DNA from: Lentzea pudingi
GTDB lineage: Bacteria; Actinomycetota; Actinomycetes; Mycobacteriales; Pseudonocardiaceae
Length of the DNA: 64,000 bases
Direction: 5' to 3'
Assembly (NCBI RefSeq): GCF_014646255.1
Contig: NZ_BMNC01000002.1
Location: 618,140-682,139 of the forward strand
Positions 33,468 to 42,504 of the stretch are shown here, one piece after another. The notes beneath the pieces were generated by a model that saw only the letters and a program-made list of their open reading frames with translations, was not told where the DNA came from and made no database searches. The position numbers and the translations under genes were made by a program. The number at the start of each line of letters is the position of its first letter. Positions within the stretch are counted from its first letter, which is position 1.

Positions 33468-33941
33468 ATGCGCGATTTCGACGAGCCCAGCAGGATGGCA
33501 GGCCCCGGTGTCGTCTCCGACGGACCCGCAGGCGCCGCAACGGTCCTCGTGATCGATCCAGCAGGAGAGGCGGTGCACAACGAGATCCCCGCGACCTGGC
33601 GGCCGCTGACGTCCGACGTGCGCATCGTGTGGCTGCGCGTCCCCGCCGCACCGGGTTGGAAGTCCACAGTGGACGAGCTGCTGTCCAGGCACCGCGACGA
33701 CACCAGGACCGTGCTGGACGTGGTCGCGAGCGGCCCCATCGCCGCGGACGTCATCGAGCTCGTGGCGGCACATCCGAACCTCGTGCGCTCCGTGCTGCTG
33801 GTGGACCCCGAGGTCCCGGTGGAAGCCACGTTCGCCCAGGTCATCCACCACACCAACGACGTGGAGGCACCCCTCCCGCTGGGCCACCCGGACGTGGTCC
33901 AGGCCGTGGTCGCCGCACTCGGATCGCACCCAACCACTTAG
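33468..33941 (+). CDS. Alpha/beta-hydrolase-like protein lacking the nucleophile
   Basis: This 157-residue soluble protein shows the core beta-alpha pattern of an alpha/beta hydrolase (TVLVIDPAGEAVHNE, VRIVWLRVPAAPGWK, then VVASGPIAADVIELVAAHPN and VRSVLLVDPEVPV). The position of the nucleophile elbow reads SGPIA instead of GxSxG and no late catalytic His context is clear, so it is probably a non-enzymatic relic or binding protein. It has no signal peptide. No Shine-Dalgarno is visible. I cannot give it a function. Confidence 0.6.
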   Translation: MRDFDEPSRMAGPGVVSDGPAGAATVLVIDPAGEAVHNEIPATWRPLTSDVRIVWLRVPAAPGWKSTVDELLSRHRDDTRTVLDVVASGPIAADVIELVAAHPNLVRSVLLVDPEVPVEATFAQVIHHTNDVEAPLPLGHPDVVQAVVAALGSHPTT

Positions 33942-34019
33942 GCTGCGGAACTTTCGCTGAACCGGACACTTCGACCACCCGTATCCCTCGGCAGGGAACC
34001 GAGAAACGGGAGAGACTTC

Positions 34020-34565
34020 ATGCGAGCGCGTCTGCTCATCATCGTGCTAGGGCTGCTTGCGCTGACGGCCTGTTCGTCTGTTGGCGGCAGTGGCGGCTCG
34101 GGCGAACCGGCGGCCAACGAGGCGGACGCGACGTTCTCGTTGCGGATGATCCCCCACCACCGCCAGACGATCGAGATCGCCAAGGTCGCCATGGAGAAGT
34201 CCAAGGACGACTTCGTGGTCAACGTGGCCGACAAGATCGCCACCGCCGAAGCGGGCGAGATCGAGCAGATGGCCACCTACCTGCGCAGCTGGAACATCCA
34301 GGTGCCGGGCGACGACGCCAACGCCACGCACAAGATGGCGGGCATGATGACCGTCAAGGACGTCGAGGCCCTGAAGTCCGCCACCGGCAAGCAGTACGAC
34401 GACCTGTTCCTCGCCACCCTCTCCCGCCACCTCCGCAGTGGTGTCGACATGGCCAAGGACGCCCAGGCCAAGGGCGAGCACATCGGCTCGAAGGCGTTGG
34501 CGGGCAAGATCATCGTGTCGCAGACCGAGGTCCTGGACCAGATCAGCGCCAAGCAGAAGTCCTGA
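34020..34565 (+). CDS. DUF305 lipoprotein
   Basis: The 181-residue exported lipoprotein has the lipobox LALTAC at the N-terminus, a Gly/Ser linker, then a DUF305 domain with the classic motif LRMIPHHRQTIEIAKVAME in the first half and LSRHLRSGVDMAKDAQ in the second. The Met/His-bearing helices are the likely metal-binding part in this family. GGGAGAG precedes ATG 34020. It is a second DUF305 copy 1.6 kb from the LPMO-linked one, divergent from it, and retains the canonical MIPHH that the other copy has changed to MMVDH. Confidence 0.87.
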   Translation: MRARLLIIVLGLLALTACSSVGGSGGSGEPAANEADATFSLRMIPHHRQTIEIAKVAMEKSKDDFVVNVADKIATAEAGEIEQMATYLRSWNIQVPGDDANATHKMAGMMTVKDVEALKSATGKQYDDLFLATLSRHLRSGVDMAKDAQAKGEHIGSKALAGKIIVSQTEVLDQISAKQKS

Positions 34566-34582
34566 CGTCGCAGCGGGACCCG

Positions 34583-34609
34583 CTCGACCCACTCGACCCA
34601 CTCGACCAG
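34583..34609. repeat. Three 9-bp tandem repeats
   Basis: CTCGACCCA CTCGACCCA (34583-34600) plus a degenerate third unit CTCGACCAG follow the DUF305 stop. No hairpin terminator is seen in this 200-bp gap; the repeats are of unknown use. Confidence 0.6.
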
Positions 34610-34754
34610 TACGCCACACACGTCCACGGCCGCCGCGGCAGTGGGCGTGTCGGCGTATGCGGGGGCGGCAGCGAGTGCGGCGGCGTGGTTGCGCGTTGCC
34701 CGGATCGCCCTCCCCCAGCACCGAAAACCAGTCGGCCCCAACCCGAGCCCCCAA

Positions 34755-34760
34755 TACCCT
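34755..34760 (+). promoter_or_regulatory. -10 element for a leaderless iminopeptidase mRNA
   Basis: TACCCT lies 7 nt before ATG 34768, in a purine-poor stretch without a ribosome binding site. Confidence 0.45.
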
Positions 34761-34767
34761 CCCCGGC

Positions 34768-35715
34768 ATGTACCCACAGGTGGAGCCCTACGCCCGAGGC
34801 ATGCTCGACGTAGGCGACGGCCAGCAGATCCACTGGGAGGCCAGCGGCACCCCGACCGGCAAGCCCGCCTGCGTCTTCCACGGCGGCCCCGGCTCCGGCT
34901 CGAACCCGCGCTGGCGCGAGGACTTCGACCCAACCCACTGGAACCTGATCCTCTGGGACCAGCGAGGCTGCGGCCGTAGCACTCCATCTGCCACGGACCC
35001 GTTGACCAGCATGGAACACAACACCACCCAGCACCTGATCAACGACGCCGAGAAACTCCGCGAACATCTGGGCATCGACAAGTGGATGCTGGTAGGCGGC
35101 TCCTGGGGCTCCACCCTCATCCTCGCCTACGCCATCCAGCACCCCACCAGGGTCAGCGAGATCATCATCCCGGCGGTGACCGCGGGCCGCCCCGTCGAAC
35201 TCGAGTGGATCACCCGAGGGCTCGGCATGTTCTTCCCCGACCACTTCGACGCGTTCCGCGACGGTGTCCCCGAACATGACCGCGACGGCAACCTGGCTGC
35301 GGCCTACAACAGGCTCCTCAACTCGCCGGACCCCGAGGTCAGGTACAAAGCCGCCTGGGACTGGAGCAAGTGGGACCTGTCCACGATCACCGGCGGTGAC
35401 AACGACTTCACCGGCACCCGGTACGACAACCCGGAAGAGCGCTACCGGCTCGCGCGGACCGTGTCCCACTACTGGGGCAACGACTGCTTCCTGGAGCCCA
35501 CCTACATCTTCGACAACCTTAACGCGCTTAGGGGAATCCCCGGCATCCTGATCCACGGGCGCAACGACTTCGGCGGACCCCTGTACACGGCCTGGGAGAT
35601 CGCGAAGCGGTGGCCCGACGCCGAACTGGTCGTCCTGAACGACGCCGGGCACGTCATCATGGAGGGCAACAGCATGGACAAGGCCATCACCGCCGCCATC
35701 CACAGGTTCCGCTAG
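34768..35715 (+). CDS. pip: Proline iminopeptidase
   Basis: The 315-residue cytosolic alpha/beta hydrolase of peptidase family S33 removes N-terminal proline from peptides. Family landmarks are all present: HWEASGTPTGKPACVFHGGP, GSGSNPRWREDFDP, LILWDQRGCGRSTP, the nucleophile elbow GGSWGST in KWMLVGGSWGSTLILAYA, and the HGRNDF and DAGHVIMEG regions supplying Asp and His. Length is normal. ATG 34768 matches the family start (YPQVEPYARGMLDVGDGQQI). Its TAG stop shares a CTAG with the stop of the convergent tannase-family gene. Confidence 0.93.
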   Translation: MYPQVEPYARGMLDVGDGQQIHWEASGTPTGKPACVFHGGPGSGSNPRWREDFDPTHWNLILWDQRGCGRSTPSATDPLTSMEHNTTQHLINDAEKLREHLGIDKWMLVGGSWGSTLILAYAIQHPTRVSEIIIPAVTAGRPVELEWITRGLGMFFPDHFDAFRDGVPEHDRDGNLAAAYNRLLNSPDPEVRYKAAWDWSKWDLSTITGGDNDFTGTRYDNPEERYRLARTVSHYWGNDCFLEPTYIFDNLNALRGIPGILIHGRNDFGGPLYTAWEIAKRWPDAELVVLNDAGHVIMEGNSMDKAITAAIHRFR

Positions 35716-37256
35716 GGCGCGACGGGGCCGGACCGGTAGAGGTCCTCCCCTGCCCAGCGAATTCGGTCGCGGAAGCCGAAGCCCGGTGCGGGCACGAAGT
35801 TCGCGGCGTCGTCCACCGAGCCCGAGCCGGAGTACTTGGCCCGCAACGGGTACGGGAACACCGGACGGGTGCGCACGACGTTGCCGTCGGAGTCACGTCC
35901 GGAAGCGATGATCCGATCGGGCGCCCGGCCGCCTTCGACCCACGACACGAGTTCGCGGAACGGGTCGAAGTCGGTCAGGGTGTCGCCGCCGGCGCAGTGC
36001 CACATCGACGGCACCACGAAAAGCCTTGCCCAGGAGGGGTTCCTGCCGCCGGTCAGGCGCTGCCAGTAGTCGAGCGTGCCCTCGAACGGGATGCCCTGGT
36101 CGCCGGCGCCGTGCCAGATGATCAGCTTGCCTCCGGCCCGCTGGAACGCGCGCAGGTCCAGGGAGAGCGAGTTCGCCTTGACGGTCTCGGGCACCAGGCG
36201 GCGGAACTCCCGGACCGTGAACTCGAACGACTCGAGCGACGAGTGCGGCTCGCCGATCGGGTAGACGAGGTGCTTCAGACCGTTGTCCGCCAGCTCCGGG
36301 GCCACCCCCCGGCCGAGACCCGGCGACGGGTTGAGCCAGAACGTCCACGAGATCTCCGAGCCGTACGGCTGGCCGCCGGGGTAGAGGCGGACGCCGCGGT
36401 CGGACGGGCCCGCGTAGAGGTTGCGGACGCGGGCGATCTCGTCGTCGGTCAACTGGCCCGCGAGCGTGCCCGGATCGAACCTGCACAGGCGCGGGTCGTC
36501 GATCTGGCCGTCCACCAGGCCGTCGAGACCGTCGCACGCCGCCATCACCGCGCCGTGCAACAGGAAGAGCTTGTCGTTCGGGATGGTGTTGCGCGCGATC
36601 CACGCCTGGTAGCCGATCAGCGCGGTGTAGTAGGCACCCGGCGCGGCCGCGATGATGCCGTCGAAGTCGCGCGGGTAGCGCTGGGCGAGCAACAGCCCCT
36701 CGCGGCCACCGTTCGAGCACCCGCTGAAGTACGACTTCTTCGGCGCCTTGCCGTAGAACACCGAAATGATGTGCTTGGACACCTTCGACAACGCGTGCGG
36801 TGCGCGGAAGAAGTAGTCGTCACGGGCCTTCTGGTTCGAAGCGGCCCAGGTCGTGTCGAACGGGTTCTCGATCGACGACCGGTGCCCGTCGTCGGTCGCG
36901 GCGACCGCGGCGTCACCGAAAGCGGGGCCACAGCCGGACGGGAAGGCCGGATCGCCGATGATCCCGCAGAATCCGCCACAGCCGTACTGCAGATACCGGC
37001 CCTGGTAACCGCGAACAGGCAGCTTCAGCTGGAAGCCCACGTTCGGTTCGATCGTGCCGCGCACGTCGCAGAACTCCACCGCACCAGCGACAACAGTGGC
37101 CGACGTGACGTGGGTGCGGGCGTCCGGCACGTCGAACGAGCGCACCAGATCGGCGCACGAACGCACTGGACGGGTCCCGGTGGAGACGGCGGCTGGTGCG
37201 ACACCTGCCGCGACCGTGCCCAGGACAACGAGTGGTACCAACAACTTGCGGAACAT
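35712..37256 (-). CDS. Secreted tannase/feruloyl esterase family protein
   Basis: This 514-residue exported esterase has a signal peptide (MFRKLLVPLVVLGTVAAGVA). The tannase-family core shows conserved cysteines and the nucleophile region SYFSGCSNGGREGLLLAQRY (CS-x-GG-R type), GGFCGIIGDPAFPSGCGPAF, a late acidic region and the MWHCAGGDTL His/Cys motif that forms the catalytic Cys-Cys bridge neighbourhood. It hydrolyses aromatic esters such as feruloyl or galloyl esters from plant material. GGGGGAAGGAC precedes ATG 37256. It overlaps pip by 4 nt at the stops. Confidence 0.9.
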   Translation of the reverse strand: MFRKLLVPLVVLGTVAAGVAPAAVSTGTRPVRSCADLVRSFDVPDARTHVTSATVVAGAVEFCDVRGTIEPNVGFQLKLPVRGYQGRYLQYGCGGFCGIIGDPAFPSGCGPAFGDAAVAATDDGHRSSIENPFDTTWAASNQKARDDYFFRAPHALSKVSKHIISVFYGKAPKKSYFSGCSNGGREGLLLAQRYPRDFDGIIAAAPGAYYTALIGYQAWIARNTIPNDKLFLLHGAVMAACDGLDGLVDGQIDDPRLCRFDPGTLAGQLTDDEIARVRNLYAGPSDRGVRLYPGGQPYGSEISWTFWLNPSPGLGRGVAPELADNGLKHLVYPIGEPHSSLESFEFTVREFRRLVPETVKANSLSLDLRAFQRAGGKLIIWHGAGDQGIPFEGTLDYWQRLTGGRNPSWARLFVVPSMWHCAGGDTLTDFDPFRELVSWVEGGRAPDRIIASGRDSDGNVVRTRPVFPYPLRAKYSGSGSVDDAANFVPAPGFGFRDRIRWAGEDLYRSGPVAP

Positions 37257-37303
37257 TTGAGCGTCCTTCCCCCTTAGTCGGACGTACAGGGGAAGTCTTC
37301 CAG

Positions 37304-39277
37304 CTAACTGACGTGCACGCGTGGCCGTCGGGTCGGATCCGATTCAGCCGAGCGGATGATCTCCCGTACGACCGGAGGGGTGTCGCCGCGGCCGAGGATC
37401 AGGTAGCGGAACAGGTGCCCCAGCGGGTTCCCCTCCGACCACTCGAAGTGCGCGTGCGGGATGACGCCGGTCGAGTCGCGCAAAGCCAGCAGGATCGCGG
37501 CGATCGCGTTCGGGGCGGCGGGGGCGGACGCGCGCAGGACGCGGTGGCCGTCCACCTCGACGCCGGACACGCACAGCACGTTGCTGAACGCCGACGGGTC
37601 GACGATGTCGATCTCCAGGAAGATCACGTCCGCGGAGCCCGGCACGGGGTTCATGCCGCGCTGCTCGGTCTCCTTCTCGTCGTACTCCTCCTTGTCACCG
37701 GCCTGGCGGCGGTTCGCGATCAACGTGATCTGCCCGTCGTGGGTGATCGTGTCGGTGACGAACCTCCGCGCGGTCTCGTCGAACTTGATCTTCTCGACGC
37801 GCAGCTCGGTGGTCCGGGAGACCCGTGACACCAGGGAGATCACCACGATGCCGATGATGAAGCCGATCGAGATGGTGATGCCGTCGGGCTTCTCGATGAC
37901 GTTCTCCACCAGCGCGTACAGCAGCACCAGCGTCAGCACGGTGAACCCGATCCCGGCGCCGCGCTGCCTCTTGCGCCACGCGGACACCGTCACCGCGAAC
38001 GATCCGGACACCATCATCGCCAGGATGCCGGTGGCGTAGGCGCCGGCCTGCGCGTTCACGTCGGCGTTGAAGATGATCGTGATGATGATGCAGATGACGG
38101 TGTAGACGATCACGACGGGACGAACGGCGCGGCCCCATTCCGGTGCCATGCCGTAGGAAGGCAGGTACCGCGGCACGATGTTGATGAGACCGGCCATCGC
38201 CGAGGCACCGGCGAACCACAGGATCAGGATGCTGCTGATGTCGTAGACCGTGCCGAACACCTCGCCGAGCAGTTCGTGCGCGAGGTACGCCAGCGCACGG
38301 CCGTTCGCGGGCCCGCCCGGCGCGAACTTCTCCTGCGGCACCAGCACGGTCGTGATGAACGACGTCGCGACCAGGTACACGGACATGATCAGCGCCGCGG
38401 TCGTCAGCAGCTTGCGGGTGTTGCGGATCCGGCTCTCGAGGCGCTGCTCCCGCGTCTCACCGGACGCCGCGACCAGCGGCATCATGCTCACGCCGGTCTC
38501 GAAGCCGGACAGACCGAGCACCAGCAGCGGGAACGCGAGGATCGCCGGTCCGACCACCCCGAAGAACCCGTCGCCGTGCGCACCGAGGGCGGAGATCCAG
38601 CGATCGAGCGCGTCCGGCGTCGCGAAGACGTCCACGAGCCCCACCACGGCCACGACGGCGTTCAGGGTGAGGAACACCGCCACCAACGGGATCGCGACGC
38701 TCACGGCCTCGCTGAAGCCCATCAGGAACACGCCGCCGAGGATCAGCAGCAGCACGATCGTCAGCCAGAGCTCTGCGCCGTGCAACGACTCCGGCACGTA
38801 CGGGTTCTCCAGCGCGTGCACCGAGGCGTCCGCCGCGGACAGCGTGATCGTGATGATCCACGACGTCGCCACGAACCCCAGCAGCACCAGCACGAAGATC
38901 TTGCCGCGCCAGAACGGCAGCAGGTCCTCCAGCATCGCCACGGACCCCTGGCCGTTCGGGCTCTCCCGCGCCACCCGCCGGTACATCGGCAGCATGCCGA
39001 GCAGCGTCAGCGCCACGATGAGCAACGTCGCCAGCGGGGACAGCGCGCCGGCGGCCAGCGCGGCGATGCCGGGCAGGTACGACAGCGTGGAGAAGTAGTC
39101 GACGCCGGTGAGCGTCATGACCTTCCACCACGGGTGCGGCTTGGCGTGCGACTCGTGGCTCTCCGGGCCCGACGGCGCCACGCGGTCCGCGAGCAGCCAC
39201 CTGCCGAGCGGGCCACCCGGCGGGGCCGGCCGTTCCGGACTCGGGACCTCGGCGGGGATGGCGAACTCCGTGCTCAT
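37304..39277 (-). CDS. APC-superfamily amino-acid permease-like transporter
   Basis: The 657-residue protein has about 12 membrane helices (about residues 55-500), including [20 protein letters not shown], the first-helix signature, and [21 protein letters not shown] cytosolic C-terminal domain of about 150 residues follows ([20 protein letters not shown] then [15 protein letters not shown]). This extended form is found in actinobacterial APC permeases of uncertain substrate. No Shine-Dalgarno is evident near ATG 39277. The GGDEF gene lies 26 bp upstream on the same strand, so they may be co-transcribed. Confidence 0.85.
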   Translation of the reverse strand: MSTEFAIPAEVPSPERPAPPGGPLGRWLLADRVAPSGPESHESHAKPHPWWKVMTLTGVDYFSTLSYLPGIAALAAGALSPLATLLIVALTLLGMLPMYRRVARESPNGQGSVAMLEDLLPFWRGKIFVLVLLGFVATSWIITITLSAADASVHALENPYVPESLHGAELWLTIVLLLILGGVFLMGFSEAVSVAIPLVAVFLTLNAVVAVVGLVDVFATPDALDRWISALGAHGDGFFGVVGPAILAFPLLVLGLSGFETGVSMMPLVAASGETREQRLESRIRNTRKLLTTAALIMSVYLVATSFITTVLVPQEKFAPGGPANGRALAYLAHELLGEVFGTVYDISSILILWFAGASAMAGLINIVPRYLPSYGMAPEWGRAVRPVVIVYTVICIIITIIFNADVNAQAGAYATGILAMMVSGSFAVTVSAWRKRQRGAGIGFTVLTLVLLYALVENVIEKPDGITISIGFIIGIVVISLVSRVSRTTELRVEKIKFDETARRFVTDTITHDGQITLIANRRQAGDKEEYDEKETEQRGMNPVPGSADVIFLEIDIVDPSAFSNVLCVSGVEVDGHRVLRASAPAAPNAIAAILLALRDSTGVIPHAHFEWSEGNPLGHLFRYLILGRGDTPPVVREIIRSAESDPTRRPRVHVS

Positions 39278-39303
39278 GCGCGAAGCATGGCACGGTCAGT
39301 CGA

Positions 39304-41433
39304 TCATGGACGGAAGTCCGCCGGGAAGCCGGCCTCCTGAATGGACAAACCGGACGGACGCAACGTCCCGATGCTGCCTTGTTCGTGCAGATCGAGGAAA
39401 AGGTCCACAACGTCCGGATCGAACTGCTGCCCGCGACCGGACCAGAGCTCGCGCCGCGCACGGTTCTCGTCCAAGGCGGTCTGATGTGGACGGTTCGACC
39501 TCATCGCCGCCCACGCCACGCACACGGACAGGATCCTCGCTTCCGCACGGATGTCCGCGCCGCGCAACCCGTCCGGGTAGCCGGCGCCGTCGTAGCGCTC
39601 GTGCTGCTGCCTGATCACGTGCGCCACGCCCGCGAACCCCGGCACCATCCGCGCGAGCCGGTAGCCGAAGTCGGGGTGCTGGCGCAGCAGCCGCCACTCC
39701 TCCTCCGACAGCGCGCCGGGCTTGGTCAGCACCACCTCGGGGATGATGACCTTGCCGATGTCGTGCAGGCGCCCGGCGAGCTGGGTGACCCGGATGGTGG
39801 GCGCGTCGAGCCCGAACTCGCCCGCCGCCACCCCGGCCCAGCGCGACACCGAGCGGCTGTGGTCGTAGCGGTGCAGCCAGCCGTCCACCCGGTCCGCGAC
39901 CTGGCAGAGGAACTCCGCCATCGCGCCGTCGGTGTCCGGGTCGACCGCGGGCAGCGGCTCGGGACCGACCGCGATCCTGTTGCGGCCGGCCGCCTTCGCC
40001 GCGTACAGGGCGCGGTCCGCGATCACCACGATGTCGTCGGGGCCGTCGCCGTGCGTCGGGAAGCTCGCCGAGCCGACCGACACCGTGACGAACAGCGGGA
40101 TGTCGTCGTTGCCCGCGTTGACCGGGATCGGCTTCTCCGCGACGCGTTCGCGCAGCCGGTTCGCGATCACGGACAGCCTGCCCGGCCCGGCGTCCGGCAC
40201 GAGCAGCGCGAACTCCTCGCCGCCGTACCGGGCGAGCACCTCACCGGCCCGCGACGCCGCGCGCAGCCGGGCCGCGACCTCCATCAGCACGTCGTCACCG
40301 GCGGGGTGGCCGTAGTTGTCGTTGATCGACTTGAAGCGGTCGACGTCGATGATGAACACCGCGACCGACCCGTCGCCCCGCCGCGCCCGGGAGATCTCGA
40401 GCGGCAGCTGGGCCTCGAAGAACCTGCGGGTGTGCAGACCGGTGAGGCTGTCGGTGATCGCGAGCTTGCGCTGGTCCGCGACGAGCCCCGCGAGCCTGGC
40501 GATGATCAGCAACGACAGCAGCGCGCTGCCGGCGGCGATCACCAGGACGTCCTGCGACGACTGGCCGACGTCGTGCACCAGCATCAGGACCGGCGCGGCG
40601 AGGGCGGCCGAGCACAGCGCGATGATCCGGCCGCGGCTCAGGCCGACGTCCTTGACGTGCGCGCGGTCGACGAGCCGCGCCATCGTCGGGTGCAGCGCCG
40701 CGGCGCCGATGCAGAGGTTCGCCGACAGCCAGATGGCGTCGAGGAAGTTGCCCGCGTGGTAGCTGCCGTCGAGGCGCTGCAGCACGTAGATCGTGTCCGC
40801 CGTCAGGATGCCCAGCAGGTTGCACGTCAGCAGCACGAACGCGCGCGGCCGGGGACCTGCCCCGAAGATCAGCCGCAGCGCCACCACGAACAGCGCCAGG
40901 TCCATCATCGGGTAGCCGAGCGACGCGATCTTCACCAGGACCGGCGAGGTGAGGCGGGCCTGCGGGCCGATGACGTAGAGCCAGGACGCCATCCCCGCGA
41001 CGACCGCGAGCACCGCGGCGTCGAGCAGGCTCGGCAGGTCGAGGCCCGGGGTGCGGCGGCGGATGAGCAGGATCACGCCCGCGACCATCAACGGGTAATG
41101 CCCGAGGTAGAAGATGTCCGCGTACGAGGGGTAAACCGTGTACTCGAAGATGTAGTGCGATGCGTAGAACGTCAGGTCGGCGATCGCGTAAACGACCTGG
41201 CTGAGTGCGAGGAACACCCACGGCCGCCTCCATTGGGGACGGTTGCGCTTCACACCCACGAATGTCGCGATCGCGGCCGAAGCGCTGATCGTGCAGTAGA
41301 GCACCACCCGTACCGTTTGCCCCGATGTCCCCGCAGGGCTCACCGGAATCAGGTAGTAGACGCCCAGCAGCAGGTGACCCGCCACCAGGTACGCCCACCA
41401 CGCTGCTGGGTGGCCGGCACGGAAGATGGTCAC
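39304..41433 (-). CDS. Membrane-bound diguanylate cyclase with degenerate HD-GYP domain
   Basis: This 709-residue protein has an N-terminal membrane sensor with about nine helices (1-315), a GGDEF domain (about 330-490) with the intact active site RYGGEEFALLVPDA, and an HD-GYP domain (about 505-690). The inhibitory I-site reads RAGE instead of RxxD. In the HD-GYP part RLHDIGK and YDGAGYPDGL are kept, but the HHE pair reads QHE and the Asp residues expected before the AM of AWAAMRSNRP are Val/Ala. It therefore probably synthesises c-di-GMP and hydrolyses it poorly or not at all. GAGGGG precedes GTG 41433. Confidence 0.9.
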   Translation of the reverse strand: MTIFRAGHPAAWWAYLVAGHLLLGVYYLIPVSPAGTSGQTVRVVLYCTISASAAIATFVGVKRNRPQWRRPWVFLALSQVVYAIADLTFYASHYIFEYTVYPSYADIFYLGHYPLMVAGVILLIRRRTPGLDLPSLLDAAVLAVVAGMASWLYVIGPQARLTSPVLVKIASLGYPMMDLALFVVALRLIFGAGPRPRAFVLLTCNLLGILTADTIYVLQRLDGSYHAGNFLDAIWLSANLCIGAAALHPTMARLVDRAHVKDVGLSRGRIIALCSAALAAPVLMLVHDVGQSSQDVLVIAAGSALLSLLIIARLAGLVADQRKLAITDSLTGLHTRRFFEAQLPLEISRARRGDGSVAVFIIDVDRFKSINDNYGHPAGDDVLMEVAARLRAASRAGEVLARYGGEEFALLVPDAGPGRLSVIANRLRERVAEKPIPVNAGNDDIPLFVTVSVGSASFPTHGDGPDDIVVIADRALYAAKAAGRNRIAVGPEPLPAVDPDTDGAMAEFLCQVADRVDGWLHRYDHSRSVSRWAGVAAGEFGLDAPTIRVTQLAGRLHDIGKVIIPEVVLTKPGALSEEEWRLLRQHPDFGYRLARMVPGFAGVAHVIRQQHERYDGAGYPDGLRGADIRAEARILSVCVAWAAMRSNRPHQTALDENRARRELWSGRGQQFDPDVVDLFLDLHEQGSIGTLRPSGLSIQEAGFPADFRP

Positions 41434-41805
41434 ACGAGACCCCTCGTTCTACGACATCGGTCGAGCCAGGTGATGATGCCCGACTCCGGATGATCGCGGC
41501 ACCGTCGTTACTCCAATGAGGTGACCCACCATTACGGACGCTACCGCAAATCCCTGTTCTGTTTTCCACCAACTGCGACGGGTGGCGCCCCTCTGGATTT
41601 TCGCACGACTTTTCCCTGCTCGACGGTGATTCGTGCACCTTGTGCCACTGATATTTCCGACCTGATGGCCGGCGAACGGGTTGCATGAAGTTCGTGGTTG
41701 ACCGTTGCTCGTGTGCAAGTTGCAGATGCGGTGAGCGCGGGGTGTCAGGAAGGCACGTCAGCGAGCGGTGCGCGATCGGTCAGCGAGGGCGGCCATGGTG
41801 GCGCC
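41434..41805. other. 372-bp divergent intergenic region
   Basis: The region lies between the divergent GGDEF and DUF2306 genes. I see no credible gene or riboswitch core. It contains a possible -35 TTGACC at 41698-41703 and two 9-bp direct repeats described separately. A Cys-rich frame from 41685 has no ribosome binding site and is probably fortuitous. Confidence 0.5.
41757..41787. repeat. Two GTCAGCGAG direct repeats before DUF2306 gene
   Basis: GTCAGCGAG occurs at 41757-41765 and 41779-41787, 22 bp apart, about two helical turns, ending 18 bp before ATG 41806. The spacing suits tandem binding of a regulator. Confidence 0.4.
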
Positions 41806-42471
41806 ATGACGTGGTTGCGCAAGCCCTGGGTGGGCCCGTTGGCGTTCGTGGTGGTGGCGTTCGTGGCTTTCTCGTTGCCGCCGTACCTGACCGGTGATCG
41901 TCTGCAGTCGCGCGTGCAGTCGGACTGGGGACCGCACTACCCCCTGCTCGTCGTGCACGTCGTCTGCGCGTCGATCGCCATCATCACGTGCGTGGTGCAG
42001 ATCTGGCCGTGGTTCCGTGGCCGCTTTCCCATGTGGCACCGCCGCATCGGCCGTGTCTACGTGCTGGCCGGCGTGCTGCCGTCCGGTCTCGCCGGCCTGG
42101 TCATCGGCTGGATGACTCCGTTCGGGCCGGTGGCGATGGTCAGCAACGTGTTGCTCGCGGTGCTGTGGCTGACGTTCACCTTGCTGGCGTGGCGCGCGGC
42201 CCGGCAGCGCAGGTTCGGCGACCACCGCAAGTGGATGATCCGCAGCTTCGTGCTGACGATCTCGATCATCACGAACCGGATCTGGGGCGCGATCGCGTTC
42301 GTGCTGCTGGCGGACAGCGTTCCGGAGGCCGAGCTGCCGAACACGATCGCGGGGATCGCGACGTGGACGGGGTGGACGATCCCGTTGCTGGCCTCGCAGT
42401 GGTGGCTGGAGCGCAAGCCCCGGCGCCGGGCACCCGCCGAGCGGCGGGAGGCCCTGACCCAGGTGGGCTGA
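41806..42471 (+). CDS. DUF2306 membrane protein
   Basis: The 221-residue membrane protein has about six helices and the DUF2306 features WPWFRGRFPMWHRRIGRVYV (conserved HRxxGR loop), RRFGDHRKWMIRSFVLTISI and a helix-closing GWTIPLLASQWWLE. The paired His/Arg loops resemble cytochrome b561-like or heme-binding proteins, but no ligand is proven. ATG 41806 is chosen by the family N-terminus. It is followed after 33 bp by the cyclophilin gene, which has its own promoter element. Confidence 0.83.
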   Translation: MTWLRKPWVGPLAFVVVAFVAFSLPPYLTGDRLQSRVQSDWGPHYPLLVVHVVCASIAIITCVVQIWPWFRGRFPMWHRRIGRVYVLAGVLPSGLAGLVIGWMTPFGPVAMVSNVLLAVLWLTFTLLAWRAARQRRFGDHRKWMIRSFVLTISIITNRIWGAIAFVLLADSVPEAELPNTIAGIATWTGWTIPLLASQWWLERKPRRRAPAERREALTQVG

Positions 42472-42490
42472 CAAGGGGTTATGAGGCGGC

Positions 42491-42496
42491 TACGGT
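42491..42496 (+). promoter_or_regulatory. -10 element for the cyclophilin gene
   Basis: TACGGT ends 8 nt before ATG 42505, favouring this ATG over the upstream in-frame ATG at 42481, which would lie before the -10 element. Confidence 0.4.
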
Positions 42497-42504
42497 CAGT
42501 CCGC

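Noticed and set aside
33316..33552. Small plus-strand ORF upstream of 33468
   Set aside because: It starts inside the DasR-like repeat, has no ribosome binding site, and overlaps a better-supported gene.
41434..41640. Possible c-di-GMP riboswitch upstream of the GGDEF/HD-GYP gene
   Set aside because: The minus-strand leader lacks the GEMM core elements and paired stems; no convincing aptamer could be drawn.
41685..41897. Cysteine-rich small frame MKFVVDRCSCASCRCGERG
   Set aside because: It has no ribosome binding site or -10 spacing and overlaps the DUF2306 start in another frame; the composition beyond the first 20 codons is shadow-like.
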